A stretch of DNA of 64,000 nt, from NCBI RefSeq assembly GCF_004798865.1, contig NW_025335941.1, positions 8,343,052 to 8,407,051 on the forward strand. Reading direction: 5' to 3'. Below are positions 10,756-63,069 of the stretch, piece after piece. Under the pieces are notes generated by a model. It was not told where the DNA came from. It did not search any database and saw only the letters and a list, made by a program, of their open reading frames with translations. Every line of letters begins with the position of its first letter. Position 1 is the first letter of the stretch. The stretch is from Varanus komodoensis. Taxonomy: Eukaryota; Chordata; Lepidosauria; Squamata; Varanidae. The translations under genes were made by a program, and so were the position numbers.

Positions 10756-13700
10756 AAGAATAATGATACCTTTTGAGCTGCTTGATTACAAGGTCTAGAA
10801 ATATATATAGAAGTGGCGTTTTAGCTGCCTGTGGATCTATCATCCTCTTTAAAAGCTGACACTTTTTCAGACAAAACTCTGTGACCTGTTATGGGCACAT
10901 CATTGCATATGCAATTTTGCCTGGAGATTGTTGTGTTGTGAGAACCTGTGAACCTCTATTATACAAGAGTTGCGTAATCCTCCCACTGCAATACTCCATG
11001 GGTTTGCATGGCATGACACTGCCAGCAGAGCTGCTATTTAAAATTGTGTTCACACATGCTGCGCGCTTGCTGCAGAATCATCAGTTTATATTGCCATTTC
11101 CAGAAAGTGTTCTTTGCCAGGATATGATCAACCCATTGCAGCTGCACAGGGGTTCGAGTAACGCATCATCAGACCACTGATGAGGAGGGCTGCAGTCCTG
11201 TTTTCTGCTAATCACAGTGTAACAACATACAACAGAAGTCTTTCTCTGATGATGCTGACCGGGGATGGGAGCATCTCTTTTGCTTCCCTAGCGTCTCTCC
11301 ATGTGAGACAGCAAAGTCCCTCTTGCTTGGGAAAGAAGGAACCCAGGAGACTTCATAGCTGTATGGAGATTCGTAGCATGGTTTTTAAATGAGTCAGAAG
11401 GACATTTTTGCACCAGTGCTGTGAGTGTGCAACATGTGGAGGGGGGATGGGCAGGCCCACATGAACCCCTTTCCCTGGGCAGTCATGTGGGTGCCATCTA
11501 CTCAGGAACATGCAGTGTGTTTAAACTCGTTTCAAGTGCTGTTGTGTCACCATTCCCATCTTTCCTACCATACATGATGTGGATTATTTATTTTATATCT
11601 TTACACTTTTTTAAATGTGGGGAAGTGTTCCATGGCATCATTGGATAGTTGGAAAATCTTCCCCTTTGGAAAAATAAAACACTAGTTTTTTAGCAGCAGT
11701 ACTCATGTTGCATTTTAGTGGTTTCACTATCTAAATAATTTTCTTTGGAAGAGTATGGATGAATTAGTATGCGCAATTGGCTTACTCCAGAATACCTGCA
11801 ATAAAATCAAACCTGCTGTTTTGAAGAAATTGAATGTGAGTGCAGTTTGTATCCAGCTCATTACAGGTTTCAAAGTGTCCAATCTTTCTGAATGGTTGTG
11901 TTGGATGAAGCACACCCCTCCCTTGGAAGGCTGTTGTGTCTAGTCTGCCTTGTACAAGGAATAAGCAAGATATGGTCAGCAAACACTTGCCAATTGGTCT
12001 GGGTGGTTGGATGTTCATGGCCTCCCAGGACTGGATTGCAGGCCTTCTGGTCCAGCTTGATGAAGGAAATCCTGAGCTAGAGGATCCCTAACGGATGGTG
12101 GTGCAGCCTCTGTCTGAGGACCTCCAAGTAAGAGAGATGATTTCACTTTTCTTAAATCAATATTTTTTAACATTATGGAATTGACCACTTATTGAAATAA
12201 GTCCATGGTTGTAAGCATAAAGCTGCTTTTCTCTCTGTTAGGATGAGACACTATATGGTAATGAAATAATTTATCAGAGGATTTTGAATAACTATTGCAA
12301 GATGAGTGCTGATTAAAGACTAACTACAAACTTCTCTAGTTTGGTACCATCAAAATGTGTTGGATGGCAGGAATCCAGCACATCCGGAGGACAACAGGTT
12401 GGGAAAGGCTTGGCCAAGCATTCAAATCATCTTACCCTTCTTCCCAGTACACAGGGGAGGAGAAATTCAAAGCAGAATGGACTGGATCCTGACTTATGAT
12501 GGGTAGTGTAGTAATCCACTGTCAGAATGGAGGGAGAAGGCAATTCTAGCTAATTCCTTCCTCATCTCACCTTTCCTGAAAATCTGCTCTGGAAAACTGA
12601 ATGACATGCAGGGCAGCATGATAGGCCATGCGGGGTATGACACAGGGAAGGAGGAATTGATGGAAGAAAGTTTTTCCTTGAGGTGTATTTCTAGCTTTGG
12701 GCCCAAATGTATTTTGCAGACACCTGAGTGTCCACTGGTGCCAGTAGAAGCAGTTTCCCCCACTCAGCTTTATTGCCATCCAGTGAAGAATTTTTAAGGG
12801 GAATTGCAGGTGGAGAAGAAACTGTTAACTCTCCTCCAGCCATGCTACAGTCCCCACCCTGCCTCTGCCTCCTGTGAACTTTCCATAAATATTATATTTT
12901 AGAAGTGATACATATAGGGTGGGTTTTGGAGCGCTTACCCTTCTGCCGATTCCTTTATGCTGCAAGAGAATCAGAGGAAGCGTGTGTGTCCCATTGACAT
13001 CTGCCCATATAGATAAAGTAGCATATCTTATTGACTAGTGCGCCAGATCTTTCACGTGCCTTGTCAACACGCGCTGCCTCCACTGGATTTCAGTCTGTTC
13101 TCTGAATGAAAGGGGCCCCTCTGTTTGTAAGAAGTTCACTCTGATCCAACCTGCTTAGATGGAACCGTGCATTTTTACTAGTTGTTCAGGGAGGAAAGAA
13201 GCAGGGCTGTTGTTTTGCTCAGCAGCTGCATGTATGATGAAAAGGTGCTGTAACTGCATCCTAGGATGCAAGACCACGGGCTAATTGGGTAGTCTAAGTC
13301 TTTCCCAAGTGGACTGGGTGACATCTCCTGTCACCCAGTTAAAGGCTGTTAGCAGCAGCATGGCAAAGAGAGCAAGCCATGGGCTTCAGGGTGGTGTCCT
13401 CAACATCCCAGCCACCCACCCTTACTGGGTTTGGGAGCCACCTCAGTCCATGCCCAGTGAAGGTAACTAGGCTAGCTCAGCGGCTAGTGACCAGAGTGAT
13501 GACCTTTCCCTCCGTGACTGTGCTAACCTGCCCACGGCTATCTTCAAAAGCAACCACTGTGAACCAAACCCAGGTGCAGTCAAGAGCGGTTCTCCATCGA
13601 CCGCCCCCACTTGCTCAGTCAAGTCCCCTGTCCCTGTTTAGCATTTTTCTAAGTGTGGAGAAACTACTCTGGGGAGGAGGGAGGGGCACTTCCACCAGTC

Positions 13701-14482
13701 CAGTGGCATCTGGCTAAATTCAGTTTATTTCCCCCCATTATAGATCTGTTTGATAATGTTTTAATTTGAATGTAATTAAAGTCCCCTGTTTTTTATTTGG
13801 TGGGATATAAATCTGTTAATAAAAATTAAGGCAATATTAAGAGTGAGAATCTGATTGAATTATGAGAAAGAAAACAATTATTTTAATGATTACATAAATG
13901 CACAGAAGGCATTCTGACTTTTTTCTGTAAAACAGAGTTTAAAAGGGTTTTGTTGCTTTGCTGTATCACAGCTAATAAACAGCAGGTAACTCTCCATTTA
14001 AAGATAACTGTCATACTTCAGTTTTAGTATTGGACACATCTCTTTCCTCATTCCCCAAAGAAAAGGGCTGATGTACAGTCACCTTCGGAAGACCAATTAA
14101 AATGAAAACTAGGAACTAAAATTAAAATATTACAAAGCAATAGAGCAACTTACCATGCTTTTCTTCTCTGAACTGCTTATTCTGTTGACAGATGCTCTCT
14201 TTTCTTCTCATGAGACACATTTGGTTTTATTAAAAATAGTAATAATGTATGGTTTCTCACCCCAACTGAAAACAAAGCTTCAGGTTTTTAGTGGGAGACC
14301 AGTTACACCGGTTTGCTTTTAGGTACATGCAAGTAAGGCAACCTTTTAATTCTTTTCTGGGATTATTAAAAAATGCACTTCAGCTATACAAATCATCTCA
14401 TGCTATAATTAGTATTGGGGTTATATCTCTTGTAGATTACCTGGAGAGTGAAAAAGTATAGATAAGATTTAATTATCTCAGT
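10756..14482. other. Intergenic, no gene seen
   Basis: Chance ORFs of up to 112 codons overlap on both strands without similarity. A MITE fragment lies at about 12358-12412. A 10-bp perfect inverted repeat, ACTGGGTGAC / GTCACCCAGT with a 7-base loop, lies at 13313-13339. Confidence 0.5.
12358..12412. mobile_element. hAT-type MITE fragment
   Basis: 'CATCCGGAGGACAACAGG' followed by TTGGGAAAGGC resembles the terminal part of the palindromic reptile MITE ('CATCTGGAGGGCCACAGG'). Confidence 0.4.
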
Positions 14483-14612
14483 CAGGGGATAGGCAGCTTG
14501 TGGTCCTCCAGATGTTTTGTCTGACAACTCCCATCAGCCTTAACCAATATAGTCAGTGCTGAGGAGCTGGAGGTCCAAGCAGGAGGAGTTGTACAGGTTT
14601 CTTATCGCTGCT
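14483..14612. mobile_element. Palindromic hAT-type MITE
   Basis: Starts CAGGGGATAGGCAGC, continues 'GTCCTCCAGATGTTTTG' and 'ACAACTCCCATCAGCCT', and then has a diverged inverted second half (GCTGGAGGTCC, AGGAGTTGTA). It is the best preserved of several copies in the window. Confidence 0.65.
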
Positions 14613-16890
14613 TTAGTCCAAGACCCTGTGATGGTTTCTTCCACTGTGAGTGAAATTGATTTTTTCTTTTTTGCAACAACGGCCTTTTGCATATCAATAT
14701 TAAGATGAGTTATTAAGTAACTTTTGGACTATGCTACCAAAAATACTGTTTGGCTCCTAAAAATGGCACAATTTTAGCTGTCTTTACTCAACTCAAATGT
14801 TCCCAGAGCTCCATCCCCATATACAGTTTATGGTTGAAACCTGTGCCATTTTGCCGTTTATACACATGCATATTGGAATTGCCATGATTCTGGGGGCTTC
14901 TTTTCTTCTCTACCAAATGTAAATAGTAGATTCTATCCATTGCAGATGGCCCTTTGCCTTGAATGACTTCCATTGTCCTTTTTCCATCTGGAGACAATGG
15001 AACAGGACAAATACATTTATGCAACTCACACCATATTTTTATGTAGTCCATGAACACTTTCTTCAGTTACCTTGCAGAACTATTCATAATCTACAAACAT
15101 TTCATTCATTTCTAAAGAATGTTCACTCAAATTCGTGATGTTGTCCTCAAAGTGTGATTCAAAGGTCATGGTGGTTCCCCAAGGGGGCCTCATAAACCAT
15201 CCAAAAGAGCTCCATTGAATGGCAAGCATGCAATGGAGGCAACAAAATTGGTATTCTTTGTTGCCCACACAGTGCCATACAGCATGATTATGCACTCAAG
15301 AGTGTGCTTGGTCATTGACACTTTAAGGCTTATGCCATTTGCATTCTAGCAATATCTGGCCTGTTTCATTGTTCCCAACTTCAAAGTACAGAATGGGGTC
15401 TGCAGAACCACAGAGGACAATCAGGTGTAATCAAGTCAATGGCCTACCACACTAGGGCCTTGACTGCATCACCAGCTCTCTCCACTGGGAAAGATGCAAG
15501 AGAATTCCTAATTTTATTGGATTCTTTCAGAATGGGGTGAACCATCCAAATAGTCTTTCCACCCCTGCAGTAGAAAAGGAATACTGTGAGTTTAAATTTC
15601 ACCTAGAAATGGTCTGATCATGACAAGAGAGTTATCTGGAAAACCCTCCCTCTCCATTTCAAGCAACTGACCTCATACTCAGAGCAAAGAGCAAATTGCT
15701 TCATGAACTGGGATGATGATACATTGAGATGCCCCCATGGTTGTCATGGAGACCGTGGAGTCTTGAGTTGGCACTTCAAAGGAAGCCTCAGCTAGGAAAC
15801 AGCCTGGGCTCCTCCAACATCACATCTGAAACCATCTCTGCCAGTTCCATCAGGCAGCCTGCTGACTATCAGGGAGACCGGTACACCAGCAGCATCCCCA
15901 GTCTGTCTCCATGGCCCAATATCAGGTACAAACCCCCAAGGCCTGCCCCAAAGTGACTTGTTTTGCTGATGAGGCAGTTATCAATTTTCTGGACTACAGC
16001 AATTCCACCCCTTCTTCCTTAGGGTGGTGCAGCACTGAGTACGCAGTTGTGCAAAGCTGAGTCAGATCAACCCCACCCATGTCTGAGCAATAAACTTCAG
16101 ATCAGCTGTTTCGTCCAAGATGAAAAAGTGGATTAGTGTCATCTTATTACAGACCATTTAATTAGCAGGGTTGGAAGATGGGAAGGCTCCGTGGGTGGGT
16201 GTGCAGGTGGGTGCTTCTGCATGGGCATGAACTCTGGCAACAGTCTCAGGGGTGCTGCTCGGTTGCTCTCGCCCAGCAACTGTCCTACTCTCATGAGTAG
16301 ATGGTGACTCCACTGAGCAGCAGGCTGGGAAAAAAGTGGGGGAGAGGGAAATAAAGAATTGCTGATGTGGCATGAGCTGCCATTTGGAGGAATGGTGGAG
16401 GTGCATGGAAATGACTCCTGAGTAGTTGCCACATTAATGTGTGAACACAGAACACAAGGTGAGATACCATGTTGTGTGACAACCACACAGATTGGTTAAG
16501 CATTATCTGTGAACAAACCCACAGAATTAAATAACACACCCAAATTCAAACAATTTCCAAATCAACATATTAATGAATTACTCCTGTGCCTCTAATCAAT
16601 GAGGTCACATGTATTACAACAGGCTTGTTAACCCACCAACAGCATGGAGAACAATGAAGACATGCATCTCTCAACTTTTCAGACCCACCTCTGCTCCATC
16701 TCTCTCCTGGCATGTAACAAACACTTGGTCTACCGTGGATCTCACCCAGAGAGAATCCCATTTCTAACCAAGAAGCTCCCACGCTGGGCAGAAGAGGCAA
16801 CCTTCGCTCTGTCCCAGGGCAAAAACACAACTCATGATCCTCGGGAATAGAGACAGGAATGCCCCTCTATCATCAAATATGTCCTGTTCT
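14613..16890. other. Intergenic, no gene seen
   Basis: Several ORFs of 60-115 codons on both strands have no recognisable similarity and overlap one another. Nothing here can be supported as a gene. Confidence 0.45.
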
Positions 16891-17970
16891 TAACAAGGGG
16901 CAGCTCCTACATATTTGCTGTTCAACATCTACATGAAACCGCTGGGAGAGGTCATCATGACGAGTGGGCTGCGGAATCATCAGTACGCTGATGATACCCA
17001 GCTCTACCTCTCGTTTTCCACCAATGCAGGTGAGGCAGTGGCTGTGCTGAACCGGTGCCTGGCTGAGGTAATGGGCTGGATGAGGGCCAGTAAACTGAAG
17101 CTCAATCCAGACAAGACGGAGGTCCTGTTGGCTGGCGGATCGGGCTTCAGGGAAGGGGACCTGAACCTAGTCCTGAATGGGGTTGCACTCCCTCTTAGGG
17201 ACAAGGTCCGCAGCTTGGGAGTGCTCCTTGGGAAGCTCAGGTGACAGCAGTGGCGAGGAGCGCTTTCTTTCAGCTTCAGCTGATCCATCAGCTGCGTCCC
17301 TACCTGGAGAACGACTGCCTGGCAATGGTGACGCACGTGTTGGTGACTTCCCGACTTGACTTCTGTAACGCGCTCTACGTGGGGCTGCCCTTGAAGACGG
17401 TCCGGATACTTCAATTGGTTCAAAATAGAGCTGCCAGGCTGCTGATGGGGACTGGGCGTTATGTTCACATGACTCCAGTCCTCCGTCAGCTTCACTGGCT
17501 CCCCATTGAAGTCTGGGCCCAATTCAAGGTGTTGGTTATGACCTATAAAGCCCTTAACGGCTTGGGTTCTAGTTACCGGAAGGAGCGCTTACGTCCATAT
17601 ATGCCTGCTCGCCCCTTGAGATCAGCGGGAGAGGCCCTTCTCTGGGAACCCTCCGTGAAGGATATTAGGAGGGTAAGTACTGGGAGGAGGGCTTTCTCTG
17701 TGGTGGCGCCCAATCTATGGAACACGCTCCCCAGAGAGATCTGCCTGGCGCCGTCGTTATTTGTTTTTTGGCGCCAGGCGAAGACCTTTTTATTCAAACA
17801 CTATTTTAATTGTTAATATTATTTATTTATTTTATTTTTTGGGCCAGGTCAACTCATATTATACTGTTTTATTCTGTCCTTATTTATGTATTATTGTGAG
17901 CTGCCCCGAGGCTTTGGCGAATGGGGCAGCATAGAAGCCTTCTAAACAAACAAACAAACAAACAAATAAA
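16891..17970 (+). mobile_element. 5'-truncated LINE (L2/CR1 group) with RT C-terminal part
   Basis: The first frame (16909-17244) gives LFNIYMKPLGEV and the reverse transcriptase catalytic motif QYADDTQLYLS, then LKLNPDKTEVLL. The second frame (17231-17816) gives AQVTAVARSAFFQL, SRLDFCNALYVGLP, LQLVQNRAARLL, LHWLPIEVWAQFKVL and AFSVVAPNLWNTLPRE, typical of the RT tail of these LINEs. The two frames overlap near 17231-17244, where a short stretch of the usual sequence is missing and the frame changes. The 3' UTR has GTGAGCTGCCCCGAGGC and ends in an (AAAC)n tail at about 17944-17967. The endonuclease and most of RT are absent, so this is a dead copy. Confidence 0.88.
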
Positions 17971-20654
17971 ATACATATAACAGAAGTTACATTAAAAAAG
18001 AAGAAAAGGGCACTGTCACAGATTGCTGAAAGGGACAAACCTAAGTCCATGGTGCCAAGTCCAGTGTCCATTTAAGTTAGCTTCAATAGCAGGGCTGCTC
18101 ACAGCTCAAAAGGCCTGAACATTCTCAAGTGGTTCAGAGATGATGTGATTTCAGCCTGGCAGCCCCCTAGCAGGTGTTCTCACACAACAGCTGTTCTCAT
18201 TCAAAGAAACAGCAAGGAGAGGTGAAAGGTGGGGATAGGCTGTTAAAGCCAATAATATATTTCTTTACATAATGGCAGAGCTTTCAATTGGGCACTTCAG
18301 GCTTTTTTGGGAGGTACCCAAAAGGCTAAACACCCAAAAGTAGGTTGAGAAAATTCATGTTTCTTCTAAGGACCAAACTCTCAGAATTCCTGAGCAATCA
18401 AAAACCCTTGAATAGTGAAAACATCTAGTGTGTCAGGCATTTTATTTTCAGTGGCTGTTAAATGAGTATTTTGGTCAGGGCTAATGAAACACAATGTACC
18501 CCTTTGATATGATAAGAGATCCCAGTTGCCAGTAACTAATTAGTCACAGGCCAAGACAATGTTCTTGTACATACAAAAGGATAATTAGAGAGCACACTCA
18601 TGATTCCACTCCATGGCTAGAAGCTTAGCTGGGTGGGTCTTGGTCTGGAACCTGGATGAGATGTTGCCAGTAGTCTTCCTGAAGACAGAGTATGAGCATA
18701 ACATAAGAAGGTCTTAATGAAAAGTAGATTAAGCCCATGGCATGGGAATCCCATGGAGCTAATCCACAAACCATGTCTTATTCTTAACTGTCTCCCACTA
18801 AAATTGATGGGTTTACACATGTTCAAATGGGTAGGACTGAGTACAGCACTAACAGAGTATTATAAATCATAGACACTATTTAATCCATTTAAAATCAGGA
18901 GTTTGTCAATGTGATAGGAAGTAAAATTGTTTCACATCTGTATACTGCAAGGAAATAAACAACTGGCACAAATGTTCAAGAGAAAAGTGAAACTGGCTGC
19001 TAAGCCTCCATAATTTGAATATTTGGTAAAGTAGTAAAGGGATAAGTAATTCATATATTTTAAGAACTGGAAAATCCATGGGGAGTAAGTTTCCAATGCA
19101 GATTTCAGGGTGCAAAGGATGATTTAAAAACTTTTAAAATCAATATTGTGATTCCACTTCCATAGTTCAGGCTTAGAAGCATGAGCTCAGTTCTTCATAA
19201 AATCATGACTGGGGTTTGGAGAATTTAAGAACCGTCACCAGCCCAGCTTGCCATATAGTGCAAACCCAGTGATGGCTGCTTGTCCAGTCCATTAACCACA
19301 GGAACAAGCCACTCTCCCCTGGTTCACACAGCGTAGTAACTGGGCTACTGAGGGAAATTATGGACCTTCCCCTCTCCCTAGCAGGATAAATAAGCCACTT
19401 ATTAAATAAGCCACTTACTTCCTTTTCTGTGATAGTGTGAACAGGACCAGGGTTGATACTGAAGAACCACTGGTAGTTTGCCCCCAATAGTTCTGACAGT
19501 GCAATGGACGAGTCACTTTTTACACTAAGCCATCCTGGGAATAAACCAGGGGGGATTGGTTTGCTGAATGCGCCAGTACCTCTGCCAGGTGACCAGGCTG
19601 GCCACAGCCTCTCCTTCCCTTGGTCCTCCAGCTGGTTCCAGCGTGTACGCCAGGGAACTTTGTGGTACAGCCCATCTTATCTCCTGGCTCCTGCCCTGCC
19701 CTCATCACCACCCCCTTTTCCTTCCTTATGACTACACAAGTTGTCTGCAATCTTTTGGAATTTCCCGTATTTTCAGAAATGTGCACCCTTGCCTACTGAG
19801 CCATGTACTTTTTCCTTATCAATGTCCTTGTACGTTTCAGCTGTCTAAAGGAACACTGAACTGGAATGGGCAACATCCAAGGAAACTGACCAGACAAACA
19901 AAGCTGCATAAAGACTAATTCATGCAGCTGCGAAGTATTGGAGTAGGTGTGCTGAAAGGTGGAGGGGGGCAACTTCTCACTCTGGTGATGTTATCCTTTC
20001 ACTTCTAAGTACTGCACTTACCCTGCTCCATGTCCTCAACCCTTCCCCGAGTCTCCAGCTACTCCAGAAATAGGAGTTATTTATGCTCCCTAGTTTTCAC
20101 AGCTCCATCTCAGAGCATTTACTGCAAGTACACACATTCCCCCCCCCCCCATTTGCTTTCCAGCCTTTAAATATGCATAAATATCTCTAACAATAAAAAC
20201 CCTTAGAGGGTAGCTAAGCAGGTTGGATCAGTTACTGTGCCTGCAATCTTTCTGACAGTTAACAAACTAACCAGCCCTTAGCAGTCAGATACATGGGCTG
20301 TAGTTAATGGAGCCTGCAGGTGCAGGGGTGGTGGGGGTGGTGTAGGCAGGGCTGCTGATGCCTTGGATTACATCGCCACTGGGGATGTTTTCCCCAGGTA
20401 TATTTTTGGTACACTTATTCCATTCAGTCCCCCCTCCCCCGGCCCAATTTTCTGAATTGTGCTACTCAGTTTTCCTTTGCTATTATTTCCCCCCTGATCT
20501 TTCACAACTGTATGAAATTAATCTATATGCCATCTCATTTTATCAATTCCCTTGTATTTTTTAGCTACTCCACCCTTGGACAGCTGAAACATACAAGAAA
20601 AGGGGGCAGGGAAGGCAATACACATTGGACAGGCAAATCTGTGTTCTTGGCACA
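17971..20654. other. Intergenic, no gene seen
   Basis: Short unsupported ORFs, a poly-C run near 20141-20150, and a local duplication of AATAAGCCACTTA near 19386-19418. Confidence 0.45.
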
Positions 20655-21360
20655 CATAAAATCATAGAACAGTAGAACTGGAAGGATGCTCAAATGCAGG
20701 ACTTCAGTTAAACCATCCCTGACGGGTGCCTGTCCAACTGTATGGGAGAACTCACAACCTTCCTAGGTAAACGGTTCCACTGGCACACTGCCCTAACAGT
20801 CAGGAAGATTTTTCTAAGGTCCAGCTGGAATCTGGCTTCTTTTAACTTAATCCCAGAATTCCATGTCCTGCACTATGGGATGATTGAGAAGCTATTTGAA
20901 AAGGGCTACCGTATCTTCCCTCACTCTTCTCTTTTCCAGATAAACACGCCCAGTTCTTTCAGCGTCTCCTCACAGGATGATCCCTGGATCATCCATGCTG
21001 CCCTCCTCTGAACCCTTTCGAGCTTGTCCACATCTTTCTTAAATTATGGAGCCCAGAATGGCACACAATGCTCAAAATGGGGCCTAACTAGTGCCAAATA
21101 GAGGGGAACCAGTACCTCACATGTTTTGAAAGTTATACTTACATTAATGCAGCCCAATATAGATTTCCCTGTTTCATAGCCGCATCACATTGTTGACTTA
21201 TAATCAACTTGTGATTTACAGTTCCAATATCCTTCTTGTACCTTTGTTGAGCCTTTTATCTCCTGTCTTGTATTTGGTTCACTTCTTTTAGGTACAGAAC
21301 TTGGCATTTGTCCCTGTTGAATTTCATTTCATTGCTTTCAGCCCAGTGTTCCAGCCACGT
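20655..21360 (-). mobile_element. CR1 LINE 3' region
   Basis: Begins with AATCATAGAA, the reverse of the CR1 terminal octamer (TTCTATGATT). It then carries typical antisense CR1 3' sequence: 'AACAGTCAGGAAGATTTTTC' (reverse of the CR1 'aacttcctgactgtt'), 'GGATCATCCATGCTGCCCTC' and 'ATGGAGCCCAGAATGGCACA'. The element runs on the minus strand and is 5'-truncated. Confidence 0.75.
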
Positions 21361-23466
21361 GAAAGAACAGAGGAGGAAACAATTAAAAAATCACACACAT
21401 GGTGTCCTATTTCCAAGGTACCATTTTGTTTCCTTTTAAAAACAGTGAATGATGCTCACTTGGAAGTGCCATTGGGGCATTAGTAGAGGGGCAGTCACTG
21501 GTTAGGGAGTCTGGAGGCAGCACTGGTGAGATCACAAGCAGCAGCACAGGCATTTTGCTACGCTTGCCAGGCAACTCTGTGCCAAACCCACCAACCCACG
21601 AGAGCATCACTCTCTGGGTTTGGATGATATGACAACCCACCATAGGCATGAAGAACCCTACAACAAGCCATGCGTTTTCAGGGGGTGGTTTGTTGGCAAA
21701 CAGTGAGCAAACAGTAGAGAATGTACCAGCTTTGGATGACATGCCAGCTCATCATGACTGGCCGCCTGTGGTGGATTATCATGCTTTGTGACCTGAATCA
21801 ATTCTATCAAGCATGATGTTATGGTTGCAAGGATGCGATACCCTCTAATGACCCAGTCAGGTCAAGTTGTTAAGGGATACAGTTGACTAACAATCTTAAT
21901 CAAAGGAAGAAAAGAAAAACAAACTTTTTCATAGCAAATATAAAGTGGTGACAGATTCAGAAATTTAAAACTAGCTTGCAATGTACATAATAATTTCAGA
22001 AGGTGTTATGGCTATACTTTGGGACAGAGGGAGAAGATGATCTTGTATTATCAACTGTAAGTGTAAAGTGACCCCTGTACCAAAGGAACCTGCTGTCTTT
22101 GTTCTTTGATTCTTTTGTTATCAAAGCGCATTTTAGATTTATTACTACCATTAATTCTGAGAACTGGAGCACTCACTGAGGGAACTGATGGCAACCAACT
22201 GCAGTCCTACAAGCTCTACATAACAATGAAAAGAATCAAAATGGATTCAAACATCTAATGGCCTTTTAAAAACTTTAGTCTTTTAGAATGCTAACATACC
22301 TAGAGAAATGAATGGTTCTTAAGGAGCTGAAACTATCTAAAAGCAAATAACAATTCTGTATTTTAACGTTAAGGATAACGCTGTGCAAAAACATACTGGA
22401 ATTTAATAACAAAAGCAAAAAAATCCATTAAATAATAAAAATGCAAAACAGTCCAAGGTACATTGAAACTGGTGATAAAAGGTGGTTAGGTTCACAAAGA
22501 CATTGCAAGTTGGAGTGGATAAAGCTCAACTCCCCAGCCCCGCTTCTGGCAGGGAATAGATTGCAGAGGGACTGATCAGAGAAATCGAAAATAGCAGCAA
22601 CCCTGAGATGAATACATGGTGATATTTGTGGATTAAGGCTCTGCATATATCATTTGGGAGTGCTTCACACATTATCAAGAACATGCTTCCTCATCAGCGT
22701 ACAAACTTGAGGGATCCATGCCCAATTGGAAGTTCCCTGTGAATTGTGCCTGTCTACCATGTTTGTTTCATAACATGTAGTTTGGGATATATTATCATCA
22801 GCATGTATAATGTGGAGACATGCTAGAAATGTCAATGTATGAAGCGACCCTTATTTGCTAAGTGAGCCACAGGTCCTGAAGGCTTGCAATCAAAGCACGA
22901 ATGCAAATGAAAATAAAGATGTCCAGAAAATTCTGTCCCCCCACCCCCATTAAACATCTGCAAAGGAGTTGGCTGGCCTTTGAACGACCTGAAGAAGCCT
23001 TTGATGAAATGAATGACCCAAGGCATTTAATTGTTGAACACATAAAAGGAAGTATATTTAAAATAAAAAACTGGTCAGACTGTAGAGTCATTTATCATTT
23101 AAAGGAATTTACAGGGCTGCAGGTTGAGTCTTTTGGAATTATTAGTTTGTTGCAATGCCTAAACTGGTTTCTTCATTGCACAGTATTTTCTCTTAAAATG
23201 TGTGCATTTTCAAAACAATTACATACATATTAAAAATCAGCATTTCTTTGCTTAAACGTAATTAAAACGTTAATACTCTCAGACAACACAGATCTGAAAT
23301 GGTGAAACCAGTAATTTTTCCCCTCCCACCTTTACAACAAATTAAATTGAGACAAAATTACAAACACATTTCACTACATGATTATTAATAAAAATCAGGA
23401 TTTTTGTTTATAAAGTTGCCCAAAATGCAAGGGATGTGCATAGGTTTTACAACTTAGTCATAGTAT
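21361..23466. other. Region between NYX and CASK, 3' side of CASK
   Basis: No supported gene. A 110-codon plus-strand ORF (22901-23233) has no recognised domain. Part of this interval could belong to a longer CASK 3' UTR. Confidence 0.4.
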
Positions 23467-23477
23467 TTTATTTTATT
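23467..23477 (-). terminator. CASK: Candidate CASK polyadenylation signals
   Basis: On the minus strand two overlapping AATAAA copies lie about 740 bases past the CASK stop and are the first in that direction. Mammalian CASK uses long 3' UTRs, so further sites beyond this one are likely. Confidence 0.4.
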
Positions 23478-24214
23478 CCCTTGGGTACTTTCCCCCCATG
23501 AACGGAATGTACTTTGCTGTAGATTACAGTTTTTTCAACACAGATACACCAACAGCATGAACGCTTGCGACTGTCCACATGCATTAAGAGTCAAGACCCA
23601 ACTTCAAATCTCTATAAGTTTTACAGAGTTCTTCAAAGAGACAGTATCACATTATCCGGATATTACATGAAAGTACTTCAAAATGCTATTCTAAAAATAA
23701 TGAAAAAAGCGAAGGAAGGCCATTAGAATTTAAGAATTGATCTTGTTGTGATTGGGCTAATAATTTCAAATAAATAAAGGAAAGCAAGTTATTCCAATTC
23801 ACAAAATCAGACTCTAAAAAGAATGTAGTGTTCCACCCCCAAGTTAAGTAACAGATCATATCATTATTAAAATAGATTATAGAAAGCAGCATCTATTTTG
23901 TGCAGTTTTAGGGGCCTTTGAAATTAAAAGCTATGATTTCCAAAAATATAACATTCCAAAGGATTGAATAATACATACATTTAAAGATACATTTTAATAA
24001 AGTTTAGGAGAACTGATTAAAAAAGATACTGTCTCTTTAAATTAGCATTTTCTCCTCCTATCTATAAGGACATGACGATAATTATAAATTTAGGTCACAC
24101 TACATCAAGGTAGTCTCTAGGGGCCAAGACCTGTTGACACAAGGTCAATAACAAAGAGGTTCTTCCATGTATGAGGTGGTTCCCAGTAATGATGAAATTC
24201 TTCTGGTGAGAGGA
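23478..24214 (-). other. CASK: Probable CASK 3' UTR
   Basis: AT-rich sequence directly after the CASK stop codon, without other recognisable genes or repeats, ending at the first AATAAA pair. The UTR extent is inferred. Confidence 0.5.

Positions 24215-63069
<38,855 letters not shown>

Noticed and set aside
13313-13339. 10-bp perfect inverted repeat with a 7-base loop
   Set aside because: Short stems like this are expected by chance in 64 kb. No T-run or neighbouring gene makes it a terminator.
15729-15956. 75-codon Pro/Ser-rich ORF
   Set aside because: No similarity that I can name, no splice or start context, and no repeat family identified.
22901-23233. 110-codon plus-strand ORF
   Set aside because: No domain recognised and no start context. 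It probably lies antisense to the distal CASK 3' region and is likely chance.
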